From the NCBI RefSeq assembly GCF_025643595.1, contig NZ_CP102826.1, forward strand, positions 434,001 to 498,000: DNA of 64,000 nucleotides, read 5' to 3'. Every line of letters starts with the position of its first letter. Within the stretch, counting starts at the first letter, position 1. The position numbers and the translations under genes were made by a program. Below, one piece after another: positions 57,260-64,000 of the stretch. The stretch is from Saccharopolyspora rosea. Lineage in GTDB: Bacteria > Actinomycetota > Actinomycetes > Mycobacteriales > Pseudonocardiaceae. The notes under the pieces were generated by a model. The model saw only the letters and a list, made by a program, of their open reading frames with translations, had not been told where the DNA came from and searched no databases.

Positions 57260-58033
57260 TCAGCCTCCGCTCGCCGCAGGCGTGGCCTGCGCAGGTTGCC
57301 AGCTCAGCGCCCGGCGTTCCACCGCCAGCAGCGCGGTGTTGAGCGCGTATCCGAGGATGCCCAGCAGGACGATGCCCGCCCACATGGCGGGGAAGTCGAA
57401 CTGCCGCTGGTCGAACATCAGCCGGTAGCCGATGCCGTCGGTGGAGCCCACCAGCTCCGAGACGACCATCAGCACCAGCGCCAGTGACAGGCTCACCCGC
57501 AGCCCGGCGAAGATCTTCGGGGTCGCCGCGGGCAGCACCACGCCGAAGACCCACTGGGCGCGGGGGATCCGGAACGACCGCGCGGTGTCCACTTTGACCT
57601 GGTCCACCGACCGCACGCCGTCGACGGTGTTGAGCAGGATCGGCCACACCACGCCGAAGACGATCACGGTGATCTGCATCGGTGCGCCGATCCCCAGCAG
57701 CACCAGGAAGACCGGGACGAGCACCGGCGGCGGGATCGCCCGCATGAAGGCGAACAGCGGTCCGAAGTAGTCCAGCGCGGTGCGCGACCGGCCGAGCAGC
57801 GTGCCGATCGCGACGCCGACCACGACCGCGATCAGCCAGCCCGCCGCGATGCGGCCGAGGCTGGCGAGCAGGTCGCCGACGACGGTGTCGCTGAGGAACC
57901 ACTGCTGCCCGGCCGCCTGGGCGATCCGGCTCGGCGGTGGGAAGAACGGGCTGGCCGCCAACTGCGTCACCAGCTCCCAGACGACCACCGCGCAGACGAA
58001 GACCACCCAGCGCTGCACGAAGCTCCGCATCAT
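57260..58033 (-). CDS. ABC importer permease 2
   Basis: 257 residues, about six membrane helices. The EAA loop region is DTARSFRIPRAQWVFGVVLPAATPKIFAGL. N-terminal helix FVQRWVVFVCAVVVWELV. ATGA overlap with the other permease gene. It pairs with permease 1 as a heterodimer, unlike SsuC/TauC systems that use one permease. Confidence 0.88.
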   Translation of the reverse strand: MMRSFVQRWVVFVCAVVVWELVTQLAASPFFPPPSRIAQAAGQQWFLSDTVVGDLLASLGRIAAGWLIAVVVGVAIGTLLGRSRTALDYFGPLFAFMRAIPPPVLVPVFLVLLGIGAPMQITVIVFGVVWPILLNTVDGVRSVDQVKVDTARSFRIPRAQWVFGVVLPAATPKIFAGLRVSLSLALVLMVVSELVGSTDGIGYRLMFDQRQFDFPAMWAGIVLLGILGYALNTALLAVERRALSWQPAQATPAASGG

Positions 58034-58797
58034 GACGCGTCCTTCCCGGTGACGCTCCAGCGCAGGCCCCGCCGGTGCAGCAGCTCCAGGGCCTCGTTGA
58101 TCAGGTAGCCGATGATCCCCGCGGTCAGCGTTCCGGCCAGCACCAGGTCCATCCGGCCGGCGCCGGTGCTGGCGTCGAGCACGAAGTTGCCCAGACCGCC
58201 GCTGCCGCCGGCCAGGAACTCGGTGCTGACGACCAGGATCAGCGCCACGGCCGCGGACATCCGGATCCCGGTGAGCACGAACGGCGCCGAGTTCGGCAGC
58301 ATCACGGTGAACATGACCCGGGCGCGACCGAGGCCGAACGACCGCGCGGTGTCGACCAGGAGCGGGTCGATCTCGTCGAGCGCGTAGATGGTGTTGAACA
58401 GGATCGGCCACACCGCGGCGTAGACGGCGAGTGAAATCTTGGTTTCCGGGCCCGCGCCGACCAGCACGATCGCCAGCGGGATCAGTGCCACGGACGGGAT
58501 CGGGCGCAGGAATTCGATGATCGCGCGGGTGGCCACCCGGATGCCGCGCACGCTGCCGAGCAGCAACCCGAGGGGCACGGCGATGGCCACGGAGATGCCG
58601 AGCGCGATCGCCCAGGCCAGCACGCTGGCGATCACGTCGAGCAGGAAGGAACCGTCCCCGAGCAGTTCGAAGAACCGCGTGAACACTGTGGACGGTGGTG
58701 GGAGGTATTGCTGTGCAACGAATCCGGACCGGCTGAACGCTTCCCACACGAGCAGGAAGGCCAGCAGCCCGATGAGTCCCCGACTTGTCTTGTTCAT
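58030..58797 (-). CDS. ABC importer permease 1
   Basis: 255 residues with about six helices: LIGLLAFLLVWEAFSRSGF, then ALGISVAIAVPLGLLLGS. The EAA loop is DTARSFGLGRARVMFTVMLPNSAPFVLTGI. Member of the same BPD inner membrane family as permease 2, from which it differs widely, so the pair is old, not a recent copy. Confidence 0.88.
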   Translation of the reverse strand: MNKTSRGLIGLLAFLLVWEAFSRSGFVAQQYLPPPSTVFTRFFELLGDGSFLLDVIASVLAWAIALGISVAIAVPLGLLLGSVRGIRVATRAIIEFLRPIPSVALIPLAIVLVGAGPETKISLAVYAAVWPILFNTIYALDEIDPLLVDTARSFGLGRARVMFTVMLPNSAPFVLTGIRMSAAVALILVVSTEFLAGGSGGLGNFVLDASTGAGRMDLVLAGTLTAGIIGYLINEALELLHRRGLRWSVTGKDAS

Positions 58798-58810
58798 GGT
58801 CCGTTCAACG

Positions 58811-59824
58811 TCAGCTCTGCGGCGGCGCGACGATCATGCTCGCCACGTCGAGATCGGTGTTGATGAAGCCGAACTCCTTCATCAGGCGCGGCACCCGCTG
58901 CAGGCGGGTCGCATCGGGGTGGGAGTTGAACTTCAGCAACGTGATGATCGACGCGGTCTCCTTGTCGATCTTGGCGAAATCCGGGAGCAGCGGTTCGATC
59001 TTGCTGCGGTCCTGCGACTCGGCGACCGCGCGGTCCATGACCCGCTGGAACGCGGCGACGGTCTTCGGGTTCTGGTCGCAGAACTGCGCGGTGGCGCCGT
59101 AGCCGGTCAGCGGCAGGTCGGTGAGCGGACCGGTGTCGGTGTCCACGACCGGCACCGCGCCGCTGTCGCGGGCGGCCAGCGTGATGAACGGTTCGGTGAG
59201 CAGCGCGGCGTCCACGCGCTCCTGGGCCAGCGCGCTCGGCATGTTGATGAACGGGATCGGGACCAGCTTGACCTTGTCCGGGTTCACCCCGTAGGCCTGC
59301 AGCGTCGCCTTGATCAGCAGTTCCGAGATCGTGTTCATGCCGCTGATGGCGATCGTCTTGCCGGACAGGTCCTGCGGCTTGCGGATCTTGGAACCCGGCG
59401 AGGTCATCGCGACGGTGGTGTTCGGGGCCGCCGAAGCGCAGTCGGCGACGATCTTCAGCTGCGCCACGCCCTTGGCCTGCGCCTGGAAGAACGGCACGTA
59501 GCTGCTGTAAGTGATGTCGTAGTCACCGCCGATGGTGCTGTTCAGCGCGGCGCTGCCGTCCGGGGCGGTGACGATCTCGACGGTCAGCCCCTCCTGCTGG
59601 AAGTACCCGTTGCGCACCGCCAGGTGCAGCGGGGCGAGGTCGTTCACCGGCAGCGCGCCGACGCGCAGGTGCGCCTTCTCGACTTGGCCGTTCCCACCGT
59701 CCGCCGACTTCGAACCGCCGAGGAGTCCGCAACCGCCGGCGCCCATCAGCGCGCCCGCGGCGACCGCTCCACCGGCGATCTTGAGCAGGTTTCGTCGCGG
59801 AACGGGACGGGATCCGGGACTCAT
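58811..59824 (-). CDS. ABC importer substrate-binding lipoprotein (NMT1/SsuA type)
   Basis: 337 residues from the ATG at 59822-59824, behind AAGGAGG. N-terminus PRRNLLKIAGGAVAAGALMGAGGCG is a lipobox-type, possibly Tat-like signal, with the lipid Cys near residue 32. The binding domain has LAVRNGYFQQEGLTVEIV, then GVAQLKIVAD, GKTIAISGMNT and NMPSALAQERVDAAL. NMT1-like proteins bind sulfonates, nitrate, pyrimidine or thiamine precursors; which one cannot be read. Confidence 0.88.
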   Translation of the reverse strand: MSPGSRPVPRRNLLKIAGGAVAAGALMGAGGCGLLGGSKSADGGNGQVEKAHLRVGALPVNDLAPLHLAVRNGYFQQEGLTVEIVTAPDGSAALNSTIGGDYDITYSSYVPFFQAQAKGVAQLKIVADCASAAPNTTVAMTSPGSKIRKPQDLSGKTIAISGMNTISELLIKATLQAYGVNPDKVKLVPIPFINMPSALAQERVDAALLTEPFITLAARDSGAVPVVDTDTGPLTDLPLTGYGATAQFCDQNPKTVAAFQRVMDRAVAESQDRSKIEPLLPDFAKIDKETASIITLLKFNSHPDATRLQRVPRLMKEFGFINTDLDVASMIVAPPQS

Positions 59825-60264
59825 CGGGTTCCTCCTTGGCATCGGGTGAGATGTGCGCGCCGCACGGCGGCGAGGCACGTCGCCTGGTGAGGCCGAACGG
59901 GATTCATGCGTGCCCGAAAAGTCCATCTTGAACGAGGGTGGAGGCGTGTGTGCGCCCGGGGGCGCGATCACCGACTGCGCACGCTCGGCGGGCACGGCGA
60001 AATGCCCGGCGGGCAAGCATGACGTCTCCCGAAGACCTGGTGAGCGAGGGTGCAGGTGAACTGTAGAAGGTTGAACCACCACGAACAACCAGCTGTAACT
60101 AGGCCGTTGTCACACGTGGGGAAGGTGTTGTCTACACCACTCCAGCGAGCGATGAAGACTCGCTCTGGGGGCCTGACTTGTGACGGGCAGTTAAGTATAG
60201 TCTCGCCCGTCGAGGTGACTGGCCTCTGCTTCGGGGGAATACAAGGTTGTGATCGAGGAGCGTG
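59825..60264. other. Intergenic region between ABC operon and conservon
   Basis: About 440 bp, divergent, so it must hold both promoters. An AT-richer stretch with TATAGT near 60197 (on the plus strand) could be a -10 for the conservon; the -35 is unclear. No convincing gene on either strand. Confidence 0.45.
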
Positions 60265-60423
60265 ATGAGCAGCCCGGCCGACAGAGTCAGGGTCCGCGCG
60301 GGCTCGACCGGGTGCGCAGACCCGGCCCGGACCGGCTCGTCCGCCGACGGTGACACCGCGTCGGCACGCGACCACGCTCCCGCCACAATGATCGACACCG
60401 CGCCGGCACGGATGGGCGACTAG
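60265..60423 (+). CDS. Possible 52-residue leader ORF before cvnA
   Basis: The ATG at 60265 follows GAGGAG by 4 bp. The product starts MSSPADRVRVRAGSTG and is Ala/Arg/Asp-rich; TAG is at 60421-60423, 2 bp before the cvnA GTG. It could be a leader peptide for coupled translation. No homologue is recognised, so this is tentative. Confidence 0.35.
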   Translation: MSSPADRVRVRAGSTGCADPARTGSSADGDTASARDHAPATMIDTAPARMGD

Positions 60424-60425
60424 CC

Positions 60426-63400
60426 GTGGCGGTGCCGCACATGTCCGCCGCAGCGCAGGAAACAGGGATGCTCAACAACGACCCCGGTACCGGAGCCGGC
60501 GAAGCCGCGCGCCCGGTCGGCCCCCAGGCCGCCACCCGAAACAAGCGCTGGTGGCTGCGCAACTGGCGACTCCGGTACAAGATGGCCGCTGTTCTGCTGG
60601 TGCCGACGTTGGCCGCGCTGGGCGTCGGCGGCGTTCGCGTGTACGACGGCCTGTCCACGGCAGGACGCCTGCACACCATCGTCGAACAGGTGGAGCTGGC
60701 CCAGCGGACCGCGAATCTCACCCACGAGCTGCAGCGCGAGCGCGACTTCGCCGTCGTCCAGACGACCAGCAACGGCCCCGGCATGGGCGACTACAACGGC
60801 CAGGCGCAGCGCGTCGACCAGGCCGTGCAGCAGTTCCGGGCGTTCGGCGGCCAGACCTCCGATCTGACGCCGGAGGTGCGGGCCGCTTACCAGAGCGCGA
60901 ACAACCGGCTCGACAGCCTCGGCGCGCTGCGCAACACCGTCTCGCACGGCTTCACCAGCCCGCAGGCGCTCGTCGCCTACGACTCGATCCTCGACAGCGT
61001 GCTGCAGATCGACCGGGCGGTCGCCACTTCGGCGGCGAACACCCAGGTCAACCAGGCCGCGCGCACCGTCGAGGCGGTCAGCCGGATGAAGGAGCAGCTG
61101 GCCCAGGAGCGTTCGATCCTGCTGGCCGCCGCGCTGCGCGGCGAGTTCCTCACCGGGCAGACCGACGCGGTGCGCGCCGCCGACGCCCGCTACGAGGCCG
61201 CCTACGCCGAGTTCCAGAACTCCGCGACGCCGCAGCAGCAGGCGCTGTACTCGGCGAAGGTCGCGGGCGCCGCCATCGACCGCACCCAGCAGCTCGAACA
61301 GACCGCGCTGATCAACGGCGACCGCGGCAACTCGCTGGGCGTCGACCCGCTGGAGTGGAGCCAGCAGTCCGGGGTGCGCACCGACCTGGTGCGCGACGTG
61401 GAGAGCCAGCTGCTCACCGAGTTCCACGACGACGCGGACAGCTACGCCTCTTCCGCGCAGTGGGCGGTCATCCGCGACTCGCTGCTCGTCCTGATGCTGC
61501 TGGTCATCGCGTTCGGCGTGGCGGCGTTCATCGCCCGCTCGATGCTGCGCCCGCTGCGCACGCTGCGCTACGGCGCGCTGGAGATCGCGCAGCAGAGCCT
61601 GCCCGACGCGATCAACCAGATCAACGAGAACCCCGGCAGCTCGGGCCAGGTCTCGGTGCCGCCGGTCCCGGTGCACACCAGCGAGGAGATCGGCCAGGTC
61701 GCCCGCTCCTTCGACGCGGTCCACCAGCAGGCGTTGCGACTGGCTTCCGAACAGGCGCTGCTGCGCACCAACGTCAACGACCTGTTCGTCAACCTCGCCC
61801 GCCGCAGCCAAACCCTGGTGCAGCGCCAGCTGGCGCTCATCGACCGGCTGGAGCAGGACGAGCAGGACCCGGACCAGCTGTCCAGCCTGTTCGAACTGGA
61901 CCACCTGGCCACCCGCATGCGGCGGAACAACGAGAACCTGCTCATCCTCGGCGGCACCGACCTGACCCGCCGCGTGATGCGCCCGGTGCCGCTCAGCGAG
62001 GTCATCGGCGCCGCGGTGTCCGAAGTGGAGCAGTACGCGCGGATCGCCGTCGTCGACTCGCCCGACCTGGGCATCCAGGGCCGCGTGGTCAACGACTTCA
62101 TCCACCTGGTCGCCGAGCTGCTGGAGAACGCCACGGTGTTCTCCAACCCGGACACCGAGGTGACGGTGCGCACCGCCTACCGCCGCCAGGAGCTGGTCGT
62201 CGAGATCCGCGACCGCGGCGTGGGCATCGACGCCGAGGAGATCGACGAGATCAACGAGCGGCTCACCCGGCCCCCGGAGATCGACGTCGCGGTATCCCGC
62301 CGGATGGGCCTGTTCGTGGTCGGCCAGCTGGCGCGGCGCCACGACATCACCGTGCAGCTGCAGAACAACGGCGACCTGGAGGGCGGCGCGACCGCCACGG
62401 TGCAGCTGTCCGGCGAGTACGTCGTGCAGATGACCCCGGAGGGCCCCAAGCCGATGCCCGACGTGCCGCGCGCCCCCGGCGACGAGCGGCGCGACTCGCT
62501 GACCGAGACCGGCACGCACCTCGGCCTGGCCGCCGCGTTCGGCCAAGCGGGCCGCGCTGCCGACGTGGATCCCCCGACCGAGCGGGCGCCGCTGCCGGAT
62601 GTGGCGGAGCCCACCCCGGTGGTCGACGAGTTCGCGGAAACCGGTGCGGCGCCTGAAGAAACGTCCGCCGCGCTGTCCACGGGCTATTCCGTGCGGATGT
62701 CCACCGGCGATGCGTTCGGCGCTTCCGACGTCCCCCGGTGGGAGGATGAGGATCAGGCGCTCGCGGACGACGGTGTCCGCGCGGAGGAATGGCCCGGTGA
62801 GGAGGCCGCGCAGCCGGCCTTCCCGGACGGCCTCGACGGCCAGTGCGGGGTCACCGGCTCGGACCTGTTCCGCAGCCCCTTCGAGGCGGAGAAGACGACG
62901 CAGCTGTCCAGGATCGAGGTCGACGACTCGGTCGACGACATCGGGCCCGGGGACTCCGAGGGCGCCACGGAGGACCGGCAGCAGCCGGCGTCGGCGGACT
63001 CCGCACCCGTGAACCAGGGCGACGACCCGCCGGCGACAGCCGACGAGTCGAAAGGGGCGTCCTGGGACATGGACGACGCGCCGACACAGCGTCTTCCCAT
63101 CTACGAGGCCGTGCTGTCGCAGTGGTTCCGCGAGTCCGATGTGGACGAACCGGTGGTGCCCGGTGCGTTCCCGGCCGACGAGCCCGAACCCGCCGAGGTC
63201 CCGGTGAACGGCAGCGCCCCGGTCGACCAGCCGGAGCCGGAACCCGAACCGGAACCCGAACCACTCGTCACCGAGCACCCGCGCACCAGCACCCCGGACC
63301 CGGGGTGGGGCTCGGCCGACGTCGGCTGGAAGGCGGCCGAGGCCCTGGTCCAGCAGACCCAGCAGGTGCAGGAGACGACGGCGGCGGGGCTGCCCAAGCG

Positions 63401-63611
63401 GGTGCCCAAGTCGAACCTGGTGCCGGGTTCGGCCGCGTCCCCGTCGCAACCGGCCGCGCGGCGGAAACCCGCCACGAACCGTTCGGCGGAGGCCGTTCGC
63501 GGCAGGATGTCGAACTTCCAGCAGGGTGTCCGGCGGGGCCGGCACGCCAAGGCAGAACCGGTTACCGGTGAATCCCGCTCGATCCCGAGCCGTCCCGAGG
63601 AGCAGGAGTGA
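60426..63611 (+). CDS. Conservon sensor kinase-like protein (CvnA) with nitrate/nitrite-sensing domain
   Basis: 1061 residues. Transmembrane helix 1 (MAAVLLVPTLAALGVGGV, near residue 57); a NIT sensor domain outside (about 80-350) with ERDFAVVQTTSN; helix 2 (LLVLMLLVIAFGVAAFIA, near 360); HAMP-like linker. The ATPase core has LVAELLENATVFSNP (N box), VEIRDRGVGIDAEE (G1), RMGLFVVGQLARRHDI (G2). No clear phospho-His box, as usual in CvnA. A long acidic, Pro-rich tail (about 690-1061) follows. The start could also be ATG 60441 or 60471. Confidence 0.88.
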   Translation: MAVPHMSAAAQETGMLNNDPGTGAGEAARPVGPQAATRNKRWWLRNWRLRYKMAAVLLVPTLAALGVGGVRVYDGLSTAGRLHTIVEQVELAQRTANLTHELQRERDFAVVQTTSNGPGMGDYNGQAQRVDQAVQQFRAFGGQTSDLTPEVRAAYQSANNRLDSLGALRNTVSHGFTSPQALVAYDSILDSVLQIDRAVATSAANTQVNQAARTVEAVSRMKEQLAQERSILLAAALRGEFLTGQTDAVRAADARYEAAYAEFQNSATPQQQALYSAKVAGAAIDRTQQLEQTALINGDRGNSLGVDPLEWSQQSGVRTDLVRDVESQLLTEFHDDADSYASSAQWAVIRDSLLVLMLLVIAFGVAAFIARSMLRPLRTLRYGALEIAQQSLPDAINQINENPGSSGQVSVPPVPVHTSEEIGQVARSFDAVHQQALRLASEQALLRTNVNDLFVNLARRSQTLVQRQLALIDRLEQDEQDPDQLSSLFELDHLATRMRRNNENLLILGGTDLTRRVMRPVPLSEVIGAAVSEVEQYARIAVVDSPDLGIQGRVVNDFIHLVAELLENATVFSNPDTEVTVRTAYRRQELVVEIRDRGVGIDAEEIDEINERLTRPPEIDVAVSRRMGLFVVGQLARRHDITVQLQNNGDLEGGATATVQLSGEYVVQMTPEGPKPMPDVPRAPGDERRDSLTETGTHLGLAAAFGQAGRAADVDPPTERAPLPDVAEPTPVVDEFAETGAAPEETSAALSTGYSVRMSTGDAFGASDVPRWEDEDQALADDGVRAEEWPGEEAAQPAFPDGLDGQCGVTGSDLFRSPFEAEKTTQLSRIEVDDSVDDIGPGDSEGATEDRQQPASADSAPVNQGDDPPATADESKGASWDMDDAPTQRLPIYEAVLSQWFRESDVDEPVVPGAFPADEPEPAEVPVNGSAPVDQPEPEPEPEPEPLVTEHPRTSTPDPGWGSADVGWKAAEALVQQTQQVQETTAAGLPKRVPKSNLVPGSAASPSQPAARRKPATNRSAEAVRGRMSNFQQGVRRGRHAKAEPVTGESRSIPSRPEEQE

Positions 63612-64000
63612 ACGGGTCCGTGCAGCAACCGATGAGCAGCAACAGCTTCAGTTGGCTGATCACCGATTTCGTCCGGCGCGTCCCCGGCGTCGCCCACTCG
63701 GTGGTGGTCTCCGCGGACGGGTTGTTGCTCGCGGGGTCCCAGGGGCTGCCGCGCGACCGCGCCGAGCAGCTCTCCGCAGTGGCGTCCGGACTGGTCAGCC
63801 TCACCCAGGGCGCGGCCCGGTGCTTCGAGGCGGGTGACGTGACCCAGACGGTGGTCGAGATGGAACAGGGCTACCTGTTCCTGATGTCCATCAGCGACGG
63901 CTCCTGCCTGGCGGTGCTCGCCGCGCCCAACGCCGACATCGGCCTGGTCGCCTACGAGATGACGCTGCTGGTGGAGCGGGTCGGACGGCAGCTGACCCCC
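63608..64000 (+). CDS. Conservon roadblock/LC7 protein (CvnB), 3' end outside window
   Basis: The GTG at 63608 overlaps the cvnA stop (GTGA) and lies behind GAGGAGCAGGA. 131 residues are visible: SWLITDFVRRVPGVAHSVVV, then SADGLLLAGSQGLPRDRAEQL and GYLFLMSISDGSCLAVLA, a roadblock/LC7 fold that regulates the conservon GTPase CvnD. The end is cut by the window. Confidence 0.92.
   Translation, partial: MNGSVQQPMSSNSFSWLITDFVRRVPGVAHSVVVSADGLLLAGSQGLPRDRAEQLSAVASGLVSLTQGAARCFEAGDVTQTVVEMEQGYLFLMSISDGSCLAVLAAPNADIGLVAYEMTLLVERVGRQLTP

Noticed and set aside
59968-60375. Minus-strand frames in the gap before the conservon
   Set aside because: No ribosome site or family pattern, and they lie in the expected promoter region.
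60420-63545. 1041-residue antisense frame over cvnA
   Set aside because: Leu/Val/Arg/Gly-rich shadow with no start site; cvnA has all kinase motifs in the plus frame.

Overview
The window is high-GC actinobacterial DNA. An ERCC3/XPB-type helicase, MenC, an LppU-like lipoprotein-family protein, a DUF397/XRE pair and a conservon suggest the order Pseudonocardiales; I infer this from gene content and cannot name the genus.

Layout. Positions 1-13289 are host DNA: the 3' end of a probable GH84 enzyme, a PspC protein, two SUFU-domain proteins, a complete aerobic CO-dehydrogenase-type molybdenum hydroxylase locus (MoxR ATPase, VWA protein, XdhC, then CoxS-CoxL-CoxM and CoxG), MenC, and an XPB-type DNA helicase. 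Positions 13290-52143 are an integrated siphovirus-type prophage of about 38.84 kb. Positions 52144-64000 are host DNA again: LppU-like protein, benzoylformate decarboxylase, a DUF397/XRE pair, a four-gene ABC importer and a conservon (CvnA plus the start of CvnB).

The prophage boundaries can be read directly. The 10-bp core TGGACGATCA occurs at 13290-13299 and 52134-52143. The insertion cut the helicase gene a few codons after its start. The original first codons (GTG, encoding MTDGPLIVQ) now lie beyond the right end at 52134-52159. Phage sequence at the left end supplies a new Shine-Dalgarno and GTG, so the helicase can still be made with an altered N-terminus.

Inside the prophage, from left to right: a large serine integrase; an AT-rich, GTTAC-repeat region that could be a replication origin; a tRNA-like sequence; a mostly leftward block of small early genes whose gaps carry repeated stem-loops; then a rightward late block (HNH, TerS, TerL, portal, MuF, scaffold, capsid, connectors, tail, tape measure, baseplate, lysis); then a DNA metabolism block (Cas4/RecB-like exonuclease, Gp3-like protein, resolvase-like protein, primase-helicase, Ku).

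Several genes in the late block are not ordinary phage genes. They are a class II histone-deacetylase-like amidohydrolase before TerS; a leftward type VII secretion cassette (EspC/WXG-like protein, polymorphic HNH-type toxin, putative immunity) between TerS and TerL; a Sec-secreted RNase-like toxin with a putative immunity gene and its own terminator between two tail genes; and an FMN-dependent alpha-hydroxy-acid oxidase after the endolysin. Together they make this prophage look like a carrier of inter-bacterial conflict and metabolic cargo, which is the main candidate for something undescribed here.
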